A stretch of DNA of 64,000 nucleotides, taken from assembly GCF_003955735.1 (NCBI RefSeq), contig NZ_CP034464.1, positions 1,984,001 through 2,048,000 of the forward strand, read 5' to 3'. The position numbers were made by a program, and so were the translations under genes. This DNA comes from Undibacterium parvum (lineage in GTDB: Bacteria; Pseudomonadota; Gammaproteobacteria; Burkholderiales; Burkholderiaceae_D). The notes beneath the pieces were generated by a model. That model was not told the DNA's origin, searched no databases, and worked only from the letters and a program-made list of their open reading frames with translations. Each line of letters starts with the position of its first letter. Position 1 is the stretch's first letter. Shown one piece after another: positions 52,259 to 63,587 of this stretch.

Positions 52259-52801
52259 ATGCACAATTCAGATTTTCAAATTGAACTAGTCACGCACTTT
52301 AATCAGATCCGTCACCAGTTGACTGACCCCGGCCAGATCACGGTCCTGCACTTGGCGGCTGAACTGGTTGGCATTGCCAGCGGGTCGGGTATGGGCCCGC
52401 CTGAGACGCAGATTCTGGCCTTAGGTGCGCAACGCAGCGCGCGCGAATATTTTAGGTTAACACCACCCGGTAGGCAGGAGTTTGAGTTAGCGATAGAGCG
52501 CGTTGAGGATGAAATTATTCGTGCCAGTAAGCTGTTGCCGCTGCACGCTAAACTTTATTCCAGCGACCAGCTGGTGCGCCAGATCGCTTTGCTCGCAGGC
52601 GTCCCCGACAGCGCGTTCATGTTGCTTGACCTTGAGACGATGGAGCGCTGCTTTAGCCGCCTGGCGGCCGTGATACAAGGTCAGCCCGCCACGCATGAGG
52701 GCATACCGCTCGACAATAACTTCGCTGCCACTTTACTGATACTGCGCGAGTTCATGCATCACTTAAGTTTTTCCAGTATCTGCATACTGCGCGGGGTTTA
52801 G
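52259..52801 (+). CDS. Hypothetical protein
   Basis: This 180-residue protein has no leader or membrane helix. It is mostly helical (VTHFNQIRHQLTDPGQITVLHLAAELVG, AIERVEDEIIRASKLLPLHAKLY, LDLETMERCFSRLAAVIQG). I do not recognise a family. It follows the SDR by 111 bases, so it may belong to the same regulated unit, but no ribosome-binding site of note decides the start. The 163 bases after it hold a degenerate REP-like element. Confidence 0.5.
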   Translation: MHNSDFQIELVTHFNQIRHQLTDPGQITVLHLAAELVGIASGSGMGPPETQILALGAQRSAREYFRLTPPGRQEFELAIERVEDEIIRASKLLPLHAKLYSSDQLVRQIALLAGVPDSAFMLLDLETMERCFSRLAAVIQGQPATHEGIPLDNNFAATLLILREFMHHLSFSSICILRGV

Positions 52802-52851
52802 CTAAGTCTTAATAAATCGCGGCACAAACTATAAGCTCAAGCAGGCCCCAA

Positions 52852-52900
52852 CTCGCATATTCCATGCGCCTTTGCGCACATCTGCCCTGAGAGCCGCATC
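52852..52900. repeat. Degenerate REP-like copy
   Basis: CTCGCATATTCCATGCGCC and a downstream GAGAGCCGCATCCTGC retain only parts of both arms. Confidence 0.45.
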
Positions 52901-52964
52901 CTGCTTAGCTATTGGCGGGGGTGCTTGAAAAAACTAAGCAAACCAAGCAAATTTATCGGCCAGC

Positions 52965-53843
52965 TTATTTTCTGGCATCGTACTGCAGCAGATGGCTGGC
53001 GCTACGTTGTGCGCTGATGCTGCTGTTCTTGGACAGCGCGCTGGCGCTCTGGCCGCTTTGACTCAGGGTCCAGATCAGCTCCAGATCACAACTACGCACT
53101 AGGGATAAATTCGGGTTGGCTGAATTGAGCGCCCTGCTGGCGTCGTTCAGAGCTTGATCCAACTCCAGGGTGTCGATACGATAGACGGCACCGCCAGCAG
53201 CGCTGGGCTCATACACGGATTTAAGCGCCGTTGTGGCTTCAAACACGCTAGTGTCAGCACGCTGACAGAGCATCTTAGTACTGGCCGAGATCGCGGCATC
53301 ACTCGCTACATCGAGTTGCACATACAAGCTGCCAGCCGAACGCCCGAGCGCAATCTGCTCGCTCGGTGAGACGATGGCAAATTGCTTGGGCATGCTCACG
53401 CTACTGACAAAGGCCTCGCTGCCACGATTAAAACTCACGCTAACACTCGCTTGTGGGCTGGCATCAGCTAGATTTGCCACATATTTGGTGCCACTGCCAT
53501 CGATATCGTTCAAGCTGCTGCTCTGACTGCCGATGCTGGCGCTCAGCTTGTCCTTGCCATTGAGGGAAACCAGCGTTGCCGAATTTGTGCTGAGGCTGAA
53601 ACTAGCTTCTACTTTGACGCTACCAGCGTTTTGGCTAATCAGATAGTTGGCCCGAATTTCATCGGGACGCAAGGAGCTGGAATCCTTGCAGTCTTTGCCG
53701 CCACAGCTAGTCACTTCGCCCAAGCGCTTGATGAGATCGTCGGCGCCACCACCGCAACTGCTCAGCATGAAGCTGCTGGCCAAAGCCACCATCAGTAAGC
53801 GATATGGCCGCGGAGAAAAACTGTTGCTTGGGTGTGATGTCAT
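52965..53843 (-). CDS. Putative lipoprotein of unknown function
   Basis: This 292-residue protein has a signal peptide with lipobox (LLMVALASSFMLSSC) followed by GGGADDLIKRLGEVTSCGGKDCKDS (a Cys-rich patch). The body is Ser/Ala-rich and looks beta-rich (VKVEASFSLSTNSATLVSLNG). No recognisable domain was identified. It stands alone between a spacer and the isomerase gene. It is probably an outer-membrane surface lipoprotein. Confidence 0.6.
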   Translation of the reverse strand: MTSHPSNSFSPRPYRLLMVALASSFMLSSCGGGADDLIKRLGEVTSCGGKDCKDSSSLRPDEIRANYLISQNAGSVKVEASFSLSTNSATLVSLNGKDKLSASIGSQSSSLNDIDGSGTKYVANLADASPQASVSVSFNRGSEAFVSSVSMPKQFAIVSPSEQIALGRSAGSLYVQLDVASDAAISASTKMLCQRADTSVFEATTALKSVYEPSAAGGAVYRIDTLELDQALNDASRALNSANPNLSLVRSCDLELIWTLSQSGQSASALSKNSSISAQRSASHLLQYDARK

Positions 53844-53966
53844 ATTGAATCTAAAAATTGGAATTTGAACTAGGGCAAAACTGCGCAGGGATGTAAATAC
53901 TGATATATTTTACAACGATAGCCTTTGCGGACCGGCAAATTGTTAGCGATTTAGGCGCCTTAGAAA

Positions 53967-54329
53967 CTAGTTACTGATGGTAACTTTGCTGTAACTTGCG
54001 CGCTCTATCTCGATGATCTCTACGCACAGTTGAACCTGGATGGCGGGCGGCCAAACGCAAGTTTGCTGCAGCGCCTGTAACAGTTGCTCAGAAAGCTGAT
54101 GCTTGATGGCAGCACTGCGGCCACTGAGCAAGGCAAGCTTGAGGTGCACGAAGGCGTGGCCCTGAGTCTGGGTGCCGATCAGATAACTGGAAAAGGCGAT
54201 GGCACGGCTTTTGATGTCTAATTCTTCAAACTCGCCAGAGGCCAGCAAGACGCGATTGAGTGTCAGTAATGCGGCGGCGGCATCAAAGCCGCTGAGTTGA
54301 TCGCTGTACTCTAAACTCAGGTGGGGCAT
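53967..54329 (-). CDS. 5-carboxymethyl-2-hydroxymuconate delta-isomerase (CHMI)
   Basis: This 120-residue protein starts MPHLSLEYSDQL, where the N-terminal Pro (after Met removal) is the catalytic base of the tautomerase/CHMI family. The later segments GTQTQGHAFVHLKLALLSGRS and VEIIEIERASYSK fit CHMI. In the homoprotocatechuate pathway it isomerises CHM to an open form. No other genes of that pathway lie nearby, so it is an orphan and may act on another substrate. Confidence 0.78.
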   Translation of the reverse strand: MPHLSLEYSDQLSGFDAAAALLTLNRVLLASGEFEELDIKSRAIAFSSYLIGTQTQGHAFVHLKLALLSGRSAAIKHQLSEQLLQALQQTCVWPPAIQVQLCVEIIEIERASYSKVTISN

Positions 54330-54464
54330 GGTAAATCCTTATGCTAGCGCGATGGCGCTATGGCGTCGACATAGCAAAAGCCACATTATAGCGACTAAGT
54401 AGCGCAGCACCTGAGTAGCAAGCCGACAGCGGGCTGACACGCAATGCGCCAGCCCGCCTTAAAA

Positions 54465-54914
54465 TTACAGCGAGACGTGCATATCGTAACGCGCACCGCC
54501 AGAGAACAGACAGCTACCGGTGCCCAAAGAAGTACTGCTCATGGTGTAATCGCATTTTACAAAACCGCCGCGATTACCACTGGCATTAGCACGCCCCTTC
54601 GATGAGCCCGGCTCGCGGGTAGCCTCGCCAGAAAAGCTTTCACTGCCGACAGTAAAACTAAATTCACCATGACCACGCTCGGGATTGCTGATGGTGCCGG
54701 TAACCCTACCCAAGGCGGCCGCAGCCTCGTTGACCGGATACAGGCGCGCCGTGTAGACCGGGCGCGGCAGCGGCGGCAGTATGGCAACGGCCGAGGCATT
54801 TGCGGAGTTCAGACTATTATTGCTATTAGAATACGATTGCATAGGCACCACGTAGCAACCGGACAATCCTGCACACAGGGCGCTCAGTGTCAGGCCAGCT
54901 TTGAGTTTCAACAT
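54465..54914 (-). CDS. Small lipoprotein of unknown function
   Basis: ATG 54914 gives 149 residues with leader and lipobox (LTLSALCAGLSGC), then YVVPMQSYSN, a Ser/Asn-rich linker (NSNNSLNSANASAVAIL) and a proline-rich stretch. The C-terminal half contains GTISNPERGHGEFSFTVGSESFSGEATREPG. The family is unrecognised. The frame is open to 55013, but it lacks leader character before 54914. Confidence 0.55.
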   Translation of the reverse strand: MLKLKAGLTLSALCAGLSGCYVVPMQSYSNSNNSLNSANASAVAILPPLPRPVYTARLYPVNEAAAALGRVTGTISNPERGHGEFSFTVGSESFSGEATREPGSSKGRANASGNRGGFVKCDYTMSSTSLGTGSCLFSGGARYDMHVSL

Positions 54915-55300
54915 TGCGTTTATTCCTATTAAGAGTGTGTCTGAAAGCACGCAGCACCTGCGAAGCTTGCCCTGCGTCCATTGCCATTTAGGCAGCGCCA
55001 GTGTAGAGGGCAAGTATCAAATTTCGCTAGCGACAAATATCAAGTATTAGTAATCGATACTTAATGTAGCCTTAATCTAGTCTTAAGCTGAAGACAGAAG
55101 GTCTAGCGCAGACCGGGTATTTGCTGAGTCACCCAAAGTTTGGCGCTAGCATAGTCTTCAAAGAATTCAAACGGGCATAGGTCGTGATACATATGGCGGA
55201 ACGAGCGAAACCGCCGCTAAGCCGCGCCGGGCTTGCTTGTTACGCAGGCATAGCCCAACAATGAGCATCTATGCGGTGTACCAGCCATGCACCGCCAACA

Positions 55301-55323
55301 GCCGCATGGAATATGCGCAAGCG
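55301..55323. repeat. REP-like half copy
   Basis: GCCGCATGGAATATGCGCAA starts here and equals the right arm of copy C, with a GCGGG end like copy D. The left arm is missing or degenerate. The region 54915-55335 otherwise holds only short unpaired sequence and no gene. Confidence 0.6.
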
Positions 55324-55335
55324 GGCTGCCTTATT

Positions 55336-57387
55336 TTAAATATCCACGGGGTCTATTTCTACGCCCCATTTCAGGCGGCTTTTCAAACCCCGTAAAGTCG
55401 CTATCCACTCCTTCAAAAACGCCTGCAAGGCTGGGCGTGAGACTGACTCTACCAATAATTGCGCCCTATCCACATTTGCCACCCGCGTCATACTCATAGG
55501 TATAGGCTCATGGATGGTGATGCCGACATGAGCACAACAATTGGCGGCCTGATGTAGGAAGTCCAGAGCGCTTTGCAGCTCCTTGGCTTCGGCCCGCAAT
55601 AGCGCCTGATACATAAACGGCGGCATGCAGGCCTGCTGACGCTCGTCCAGCAAATCATTGGCAAAGCGATCGTAATCGTGCGCCATCAGGGCGTGGTACA
55701 GAGGATGGTCGGGATAACGGGTCTGTATCAACACTTCGCTGATATTCCCGCCCTGCTTTTGCGCGGCGCGCCCGGCACGGCCTGCCACCTGCATCAATTG
55801 CGCGAACAATCGCTCGCTGGCGCGGTAATCTTGTGAGAACAGGGCGCTGTCGGGATTGAGCGCGCCGACCAGGGTCAAGTTTTTAAAATCATGCCCTTTG
55901 GCAACCATTTGAGTGCCGATCAAAATATCCACCTCGCCCCTGTGCACGGTATCGAAGGCGGCGGCAGCGCTGCCTTTTAAGCGGGTGGAATCGGCATCGA
56001 TACGAAAAACCCTGGCCTCAGGAAAAATTAATTTCAGGCCCTCTTCCAATCTTTGAGTGCCACGCCCCAGAGGTTGCAGATCAATATTGCCGCAAGTGGG
56101 GCAATGACGCGGTATCCTTTGCTCGTAACCGCAATGGTGGCAGCGCAACTTATTTTCCAACTTATGCATCACCAGATGCGCGGTGCAGCGCGTGCAATCA
56201 CTGATCCAGCCACAGGCATCGCAGGCGATCACGGGCGAGTATCCACGCCGATTCAGAAACAGGAGTGACTGCTCACCCTTCTCAAGACGACGGTGTATCG
56301 CGTTGATGAGCGGCGTGGTCAAACCATCTTTGGGTTTTTCATGCTCTTGATTGATGACGCGCACCACGGGTAAAACTGCATCCTTGACGGCCCGTTCACG
56401 TAATTCCAGCTTACGGTAACGCCCCACTTTGGCATGCTGCCAGCTTTCCAGCGAAGGAGTGGCCGAGCCCAGCACGACCGGTATCGCCAATTGATGAGCA
56501 CGCCAGACAGCCAGATCACGCGCCGAATAGCGCAGTCCTTCTTGTTGCTTATAAGAAGGATCGTGCTCTTCATCGATCACGATCATTTTTAAATGGGGTA
56601 GCGAGGCAAGTATCGCTAGGCGGGTGCCGAGTATGATGCGGGCCTGCCCCAGATGCGCGGCCAGCCAATGCTGCAGCCGCTCACCTTCTGCCATGCCGCT
56701 GTGCAAAGTGGCAATCTGTATGCCAGAAAACCGCTTGCGGATATTGTTTTCCAACTGCGGGGTGAGATTGATTTCTGGTACCAAAATAAGTACTTGAGCC
56801 TGCGCCGCCTGCGCCAAAATCTTCGCCGCGGCCTGCAAGTAGACTTCGGTCTTGCCGCTGCCGGTCACTCCGTACAAAAGACTAGGTGCAAAACCTGGCG
56901 CGCCCGCAATGGCATCGACCGCCGCTTGTTGCGCCGGATTGAGCGGCGGTTCTGGATTTGGATTGGCATCGAGGGCCGGTACCAGCTTGGCAAGTTTTTT
57001 AAGATTGCGCTCCAGCGTGCCCGCTTTGCCTACCCGCAAATTGCGTGGCAGAGCAGGCAAGGCGACTTCACCCAAGGGCCGTTGATAGTAATCCGCAGCG
57101 AAACGGCACAGCGCTATCCATTCTTCGCTCAAGCCTGGCAATTGGCTGCGCAATTCCAGTGCATCTTTCAGTTTGGCCTCAGGCACGTCGGTGTGATCAC
57201 TGATCGCGACGATCAAACCCATTAATTGCTGACTGCCAAACGGCAATAGCACCAATTGCCCAATTTGCGGTAAAGCTGGGACGACTTGTTCGCCCTCTGC
57301 ATTCGTAATTGCGCTAGTCGGCCAGCGGTAGTCAAAAAAGCGATCTAACGGTGTGTCAAGTGCGACTTTGAGTATGCAATGTTCCAC
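55336..57387 (-). CDS. priA: Primosomal protein N' (PriA helicase)
   Basis: This 683-residue SF2 helicase restarts stalled forks. Walker A is YGVTGSGKTEVY (about residues 172-183) and motif II is VIDEEHDPSYKQ. The zinc cluster is seen as CDACGWISDCTRC with RCHHCGYEQ and RHCPTCGNIDLQ. It is shorter than E. coli PriA (732). Its start lies 448 bases from hemE, and the DnaA-box spacer is between them. Loading of replicative helicase via PriB/DnaT or directly is the known role. Confidence 0.92.
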   Translation of the reverse strand: MEHCILKVALDTPLDRFFDYRWPTSAITNAEGEQVVPALPQIGQLVLLPFGSQQLMGLIVAISDHTDVPEAKLKDALELRSQLPGLSEEWIALCRFAADYYQRPLGEVALPALPRNLRVGKAGTLERNLKKLAKLVPALDANPNPEPPLNPAQQAAVDAIAGAPGFAPSLLYGVTGSGKTEVYLQAAAKILAQAAQAQVLILVPEINLTPQLENNIRKRFSGIQIATLHSGMAEGERLQHWLAAHLGQARIILGTRLAILASLPHLKMIVIDEEHDPSYKQQEGLRYSARDLAVWRAHQLAIPVVLGSATPSLESWQHAKVGRYRKLELRERAVKDAVLPVVRVINQEHEKPKDGLTTPLINAIHRRLEKGEQSLLFLNRRGYSPVIACDACGWISDCTRCTAHLVMHKLENKLRCHHCGYEQRIPRHCPTCGNIDLQPLGRGTQRLEEGLKLIFPEARVFRIDADSTRLKGSAAAAFDTVHRGEVDILIGTQMVAKGHDFKNLTLVGALNPDSALFSQDYRASERLFAQLMQVAGRAGRAAQKQGGNISEVLIQTRYPDHPLYHALMAHDYDRFANDLLDERQQACMPPFMYQALLRAEAKELQSALDFLHQAANCCAHVGITIHEPIPMSMTRVANVDRAQLLVESVSRPALQAFLKEWIATLRGLKSRLKWGVEIDPVDI

Positions 57388-57835
57388 GAACTTAATGTAG
57401 ACCTTGAAGAAGTGAGCTAACTATCGGTTTTATAAGGGTTTTTTGACATATCCACATATTCTGTGGATAACTTTGTGGAGAACTATCTATTGCCCCCCCT
57501 TTATGCTAGGTTTTATGCGGGTCTCAACAGAATGCTCAATCTAAAAGCAAAAAATATTTCGTTTAAAAACAATGACTTGCAAAAAAACAAAAATACTGAA
57601 AATAAATTTTCTGGTGGATTTTTGTTTCCCCAAATTTGTGCATAAGTAACAGAATGAAGGCCAAAATGCAGCAAATTTGATATGGCTAATTCATTCACTT
57701 TCCCAGCCATTTTGCCTTGAGATCCGCATGGCTGCTACGTTGTGCAGAGCAACATGACGAATCTACTGGGCTGGGCGGCGATATGCCTTCGTTAAATCTT
57801 AAGCATGCCAATTATTTACTATTTTGTAGTGCACA
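57388..57835. other. AT-rich spacer with DnaA-box-like sites between priA and hemE
   Basis: It contains TGTGGATAA (57462-57470; perfect DnaA-box consensus) in an inverted pair with TATCCACA (57449-57456). The exact string CTGTGGATAACTTTGTGGA at 57461-57479 and TTGTGCATAAGTAA (about 57637-57650) recur in the spacer on the other side of hemE. The rest is AT-rich with no convincing gene; a 60-codon open frame at 57463-57645 has no coding character. A run of C (TGCCCCCCC) lies at about 57490. Confidence 0.6.
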
Positions 57836-58927
57836 TTACGCCGCATTCTGGCGCATTTTACGACTCACTTCGTGCACGGTATCAACCATCACACTGACCG
57901 CATCGGGTGAAGTGAATTGAGAAATTCCATGACCTAAATTAAACACATGGCCGTGCCCTGCGCTCGGTGTTCCATAGGATTGCAAAGCGGCAGTAACTTG
58001 TTCACGGATCTGGGCCGGATCGGCAAATAAGACGGCAGGATCAAGATTGCCTTGTAAAGCGACCTTATCGCCGACTCTGGCGCGTGCTTGCGCAAGGTTA
58101 ACTGTCCAATCCAAACCCAGCGCGTCGGCACCGATATCGGCGATCTGCTCTAACCACAGGCCTCCACCTTTGGTGAAGACGATCACGGGGATACGCTGAC
58201 CGTCTTTCTCGCGCTGCAATTTATTCACCACGTCTTGCATATAGCGCAGCGAGAAGCGCTGATAAGCACCATCTGCCAAGGCCCCACCCCAACTATCAAA
58301 AATCATCACGGCTTGGGCTCCGGCATCGATCTGCGAGTTCAAATAGGCGGCAACCGCATCGGCATTGGTGCGCAGGATGTGTTCCATCAAATCAGGACGC
58401 TTGTACATCATGGTTTTTACCGCATGAAACTCACGTGAGCCCTGACCCTCTACCATGTAACAAGCCAGGGTCCATGGGCTGCCAGCAAAACCGATCAGCG
58501 GTACACGGCCATTGAGCGTAGTGCGGATTTGTGTGACGGCATCGAACACATATTGCAAACTGCCCTCTTCCGGCACTTTAAGTGCCAAAACCTCAGCTTC
58601 AGTCTTCAAGGGACGTTCAAATTTCGGTCCTTCACCTTCTTCAAAATACAGGCCCAAACCCATGGCGTCCGGCACGGTCAGAATATCCGAAAACAAGATC
58701 GCGGCATCGAGCGCGAAGCGGTCCAAAGGTTGTATCGTCACCTCGGTCGCAAAATCCGGATTTTTCGCCAAGCTCATGAAAGAACCCGCACCTTTACGCG
58801 TCGCTTTATATTCCGGTAAATAACGACCTGCCTGGCGCATCAGCCACAAAGGGGTGTAATCGGTTTCCTGACGTAATAAGGCGCGCAGGAAAGTGTCATT
58901 TTTGAGCGGAGCAAAGCGGGTGGACAT
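57836..58927 (-). CDS. hemE: Uroporphyrinogen decarboxylase
   Basis: This 363-residue enzyme has the signatures [14 protein letters not shown] (residues 27-40), [26 protein letters not shown] and GNLDPAVLF. It converts uroporphyrinogen III to coproporphyrinogen III in haem synthesis. It is preceded by a spacer containing the second DnaA-box cluster and followed by another, toward priA. The gene has a normal length and shows no lesion. Confidence 0.95.
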   Translation of the reverse strand: MSTRFAPLKNDTFLRALLRQETDYTPLWLMRQAGRYLPEYKATRKGAGSFMSLAKNPDFATEVTIQPLDRFALDAAILFSDILTVPDAMGLGLYFEEGEGPKFERPLKTEAEVLALKVPEEGSLQYVFDAVTQIRTTLNGRVPLIGFAGSPWTLACYMVEGQGSREFHAVKTMMYKRPDLMEHILRTNADAVAAYLNSQIDAGAQAVMIFDSWGGALADGAYQRFSLRYMQDVVNKLQREKDGQRIPVIVFTKGGGLWLEQIADIGADALGLDWTVNLAQARARVGDKVALQGNLDPAVLFADPAQIREQVTAALQSYGTPSAGHGHVFNLGHGISQFTSPDAVSVMVDTVHEVSRKMRQNAA

Positions 58928-59328
58928 AAGTGACTTTCAAAAACACGGTGATTTTGGTGATATACAAGGGCAAGGCGCTATTATCGCCTAAGCAGCCTAA
59001 GCAGGTATCTGATCTGGCTCAATTTGGCGTATCTAAGCTAAAAATTAACCATAAGAAACTGTGGATAACTTTGTGGATATAATTCCAGTAATTTATTTCT
59101 AACAGGAATATTTTCCCATTAAATTTGAAATTAATTCATAAGTCTTTGATTTTATTTAATTTAATTTCTATATGCATGAAACTTAGGTAACTGCAGTACA
59201 GCTGCGTTTTTTGTGCATAAGTAAGTTTTTTGATTTGACATTTGCACTCAATTTGCTTCAAAAATGAGTAGCGGCTAAATACGCCAAACTTTAACTGAAG
59301 TTAGCGATAAATCGCACAAGCGAGTACT
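58928..59328. other. AT-rich spacer with DnaA-box-like sites between ppk2 and hemE
   Basis: CTGTGGATAACTTTGTGGA at 59059-59077 contains TGTGGATAA (59060-59068), followed by TGTGGATAT (59072-59080). TTGTGCATAAGTAA recurs at about 59211. The stretch 59081-59330 is strongly AT-rich and lacks a gene. Confidence 0.6.
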
Positions 59329-60159
59329 TTAAAGCACCTTAATCTTGCTAAGTTCTGGATTAGCAGGTGGATAAGCTAATTTCATACTTTCTAATTTCTC
59401 GGCAACTATATGGGCGATGGCTAAATTTCTTTGGGTCTTAGAGTTGGCCGGGATAATGTACCAAGGCGCATGTTGACTATCAGTTGCCATCATAACCTCG
59501 GAGTAAGCAGTCTGAAATTCATCCCAATGCTGGCGGTCAATCAGATCACTAGGATCGAATTTCCAATTTTTATCCGGATCGGACAAGCGCTCCTCCAACC
59601 TTTGTTTTTGTTCGTCCTTAGAAATATGCAGAAAAAATTTCAAAATTACGGTGCCAGTCTCGCTCAAGATACGTTCAAAATCACGTATATGCGCAAGGCG
59701 GCGCTCGCACTCAGCTTGATCTATCCAGCCACGCACCTGAGTAATCAAAACGTCTTCATAATGGCTGCGATTAAAGATCACCAGCTCACCTTTGGCCGGA
59801 ACTTTTTGATGAACTCGCCATAGATAATCGTGCGCCAACTCAAGAGTATTCGGCGCGGCAAATGCGACCGTATGCGCCCCCAGAGGATTAATCTGTCCAA
59901 ACACGCCACGTATGGTGCCGTCTTTACCCGAGGTATCCATGCCCTGCAGGATGATCAGCAATTTATGTTGCTTTTGACCATACAATATGTTTTGGTAATC
60001 CGAAATTTTTTCGGCTAAAGCCAGGGTGCTGAGCTTATCGGCGGCTTTGGCTTCTGCCTTATTTTCATTTTGCGAGATGAAAACACGCAGGCTGGCATCG
60101 CTATCCTTCAATTGCAAATGAGCTGGTGCACGAAATTTTTCGGCGATGTGGTTGATCAC
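59329..60159 (-). CDS. Polyphosphate kinase 2 family protein
   Basis: GTG 60159 (preceded by AGGA nine bases upstream) gives 276 residues; the frame is open to 60207. The Walker A motif is GMDTSGKDGT (about residue 73), followed by HDYLWRVHQKVPAKGELVIFNRSHYEDVLI and a lid-like Arg-rich segment (QAECERRLAHIRDFE). It transfers phosphate between polyphosphate and nucleotides, either way depending on class. It follows the CoA-binding gene with a short gap, so these two are probably co-transcribed. Confidence 0.85.
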   Translation of the reverse strand: MINHIAEKFRAPAHLQLKDSDASLRVFISQNENKAEAKAADKLSTLALAEKISDYQNILYGQKQHKLLIILQGMDTSGKDGTIRGVFGQINPLGAHTVAFAAPNTLELAHDYLWRVHQKVPAKGELVIFNRSHYEDVLITQVRGWIDQAECERRLAHIRDFERILSETGTVILKFFLHISKDEQKQRLEERLSDPDKNWKFDPSDLIDRQHWDEFQTAYSEVMMATDSQHAPWYIIPANSKTQRNLAIAHIVAEKLESMKLAYPPANPELSKIKVL

Positions 60160-60176
60160 GGGGAAATCCTCACTTA

Positions 60177-60614
60177 TCAAATATGGCGAGTATGCGCAGC
60201 CAAGCACATTGCATGCTCAATTTTCAGGCACTTATCCATCACCACGTTCATGCCTTCATGTTCGGCACGGATAGCACATGCTTCATTGTGGATATCTAGT
60301 TGCATCCACAAGCAAGCCGCGTTAACCACGATGGCTTGCTCAAGAATCTCGGGAATATCCTCCGATTTACGAAAACACACCACAATGTCGATTGCCAAAC
60401 CACTCGCTTTGGTAGCCTCAGGCAAACTGGCGTAGCAGTATTCATTGAGAATACGATTGCCAACTTGATTGGGGTTAATTGGCAGGATACGATAGCCATT
60501 TTGTTGCAGATAACTAGCCACTTCATAACTAGCACGATGCGGTTTTGCTGATAAACCAAAGACTGCGATGGTTTTTGCATTTTTCAGCAATTTTGGTATA
60601 TCGACATGCTTCAT
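60177..60614 (-). CDS. CoA-binding domain protein (YccU-like)
   Basis: This 145-residue Rossmann protein has KTIAVFGLSAKPHRASYEVASYLQQNGYRILPINP and LAIDIVVCFRKSEDIPEILEQA, the CoA-binding pattern of the succinyl-CoA synthetase alpha type. The YccU/small CoA-binding group is of unknown physiological role. It ends 17 bases before the polyphosphate kinase start and begins 40 bases after the atp terminator. Confidence 0.8.
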   Translation of the reverse strand: MKHVDIPKLLKNAKTIAVFGLSAKPHRASYEVASYLQQNGYRILPINPNQVGNRILNEYCYASLPEATKASGLAIDIVVCFRKSEDIPEILEQAIVVNAACLWMQLDIHNEACAIRAEHEGMNVVMDKCLKIEHAMCLAAHTRHI

Positions 60615-60651
60615 GACCGCCCCTTTAATGACTCATTTCAGAAAAATCATA

Positions 60652-60682
60652 GAAAAAAAAGGCAGCCTAAGCTGCCTCTTTT
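60652..60682 (-). terminator. Terminator of the atp operon
   Basis: GGCAGC (60661-60666) pairs with GCTGCC (60671-60676) around CTAA, with an A-run at 60652-60660 (U-run on the minus transcript). It lies 60-80 bases past the atpC stop. Confidence 0.8.
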
Positions 60683-60736
60683 CTAATGCTAATATTTCCA
60701 ACGCGGCGTATGCCTGACAGTATCAAGTCTTACTTC

Positions 60737-61156
60737 CTACTTCTTACGTAAGCGCTGAATTGCTGCTAGTTGCGCGACCGCGATACTCAATTCAGCTTGT
60801 GCTTTCGCATAGTCAAATTTTGATTCGCGATTGACTAAGGATTCTTCTGCCAATTTTTTAGCATCAGCGGCCTTAGCTTCGTCCAGATCTTTACCGCGTA
60901 TCGCTGTATCTGCCAGAACTGTAACGGTATCAGGTTGCACTTCAAGCAAACCACCGGCGACGAATACGAATTCATCTTCCGCCTGGCCTGGAACCTTGAT
61001 GCGCACTGCGCCCGGCTTGATGCGCGTGATCAGCGGAGTGTGTTTTGGGTAGATACCCAACTCACCAGCTTCACCCGGCAACGCCACGAACTCAGCTTCA
61101 CCGGAGAAGATCAACTCTTCTGCAGAAACCACGTTAACGTGAATAGTATGTGCCAT
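60737..61156 (-). CDS. atpC: F-type ATP synthase epsilon subunit
   Basis: This 139-residue epsilon subunit has [28 protein letters not shown] at the start and a helical C-terminal region ([23 protein letters not shown]). It inhibits and couples rotation in the F1 stalk. The ATG at 61156 is the usual start; the frame reaches an ATG at 61162. It is the last gene of the operon. Confidence 0.95.
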   Translation of the reverse strand: MAHTIHVNVVSAEELIFSGEAEFVALPGEAGELGIYPKHTPLITRIKPGAVRIKVPGQAEDEFVFVAGGLLEVQPDTVTVLADTAIRGKDLDEAKAADAKKLAEESLVNRESKFDYAKAQAELSIAVAQLAAIQRLRKK

Positions 61157-61255
61157 ATTCAAACTTTCTGATTCGTCAAAGGTTCAAAAAATGCACTGCT
61201 TGGTATTTGATTACCTCTGCAAACGACTATGATCATCTGCAGAAGTCACATCAAA

Positions 61256-62677
<1,422 letters not shown>

Positions 62678-62688
62678 TTAAATTCAGT

Positions 62689-63558
62689 TTAGACCGCTGC
62701 CGCGCCGGCGACGATCTCGGAAAGCTCTTTGGTAATTGCAGCTTGGCGTGTTTTGTTGTAAATCAACTTCAACTCACCAATTACGCTGACTGCGTTATCG
62801 CTAGCTGATTTCATCGCCACCATACGTGCCGACTGTTCAGATGCCATGTTTTCAGCGACAGCCTGATAAATCAGAGCTTCAACATAACGCACCAACAATT
62901 CGTCAATCACCGTTTTCGCATCTGGCTCGTAAATGTAATCCCATGAATGGGAAGACTTATTTACTTCGAGTTGATCAGCCTGCAGGGGCAATAACGGCTC
63001 CAACACTGGCTGTTGCTTCATGGTGTTAACAAACTTGTTGTAGCAAACGTAGACTGCATCCAGTCTACCTTCCTGATAGGCGTCCAACATCACCTTCACT
63101 GGACCAATCAACTTATCCAGATGAGGCGTATCGCCGAGTTGCACTGCGTGCCCCACGACTCGTGCGCCCATCCGGTTCAGGAAGCCTAAACCTTTATTAC
63201 CAATTGCGACCGCTTCAAATGTAGCGCCCGACCCATCAAGCTCGCGTAGTTTGTTGGTGACCAAACGCAATACGTTGGTATTCAAGCCACCACACAAACC
63301 CTTGTCAGTAGTAACAAGTATCAGTCCAATTTTCTTGGACTGAGTTTGCTGAACCATGAAAGGATGCGAGTACTCTGGGTTTGCCTGTGCCAAGTTAGCC
63401 GTGATAGTACGAATTTTTTCACTGTACGGACGAGCCGCACGCATTCTATCCTGCGCTTTACGCATTTTAGAAGCAGCGACCATTTCCATCGCTTTAGTGA
63501 TCTTCTTCGTATTTTCTACGCTTTTGATCTTGCCACGTATCTCTTTACCTACAGCCAT
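62689..63558 (-). CDS. atpG: F-type ATP synthase gamma subunit
   Basis: This 289-residue central stalk subunit starts [39 protein letters not shown] and ends with [40 protein letters not shown]. The long coiled-coil N- and C-terminal helices rotate in the F1 core. Spacing to atpD (30 bases) and atpA (29 bases) is operon-like. Confidence 0.97.
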   Translation of the reverse strand: MAVGKEIRGKIKSVENTKKITKAMEMVAASKMRKAQDRMRAARPYSEKIRTITANLAQANPEYSHPFMVQQTQSKKIGLILVTTDKGLCGGLNTNVLRLVTNKLRELDGSGATFEAVAIGNKGLGFLNRMGARVVGHAVQLGDTPHLDKLIGPVKVMLDAYQEGRLDAVYVCYNKFVNTMKQQPVLEPLLPLQADQLEVNKSSHSWDYIYEPDAKTVIDELLVRYVEALIYQAVAENMASEQSARMVAMKSASDNAVSVIGELKLIYNKTRQAAITKELSEIVAGAAAV

Positions 63559-63587
63559 GAGTATTGACTCCTTCTAGCTATAGTAAA

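Noticed and set aside
57463..57645. Short Asn/Lys-rich open frame in the priA-hemE spacer
   Set aside because: It is low-complexity AT-rich DNA, and the paired DnaA-box motifs are a better explanation for this spacer.
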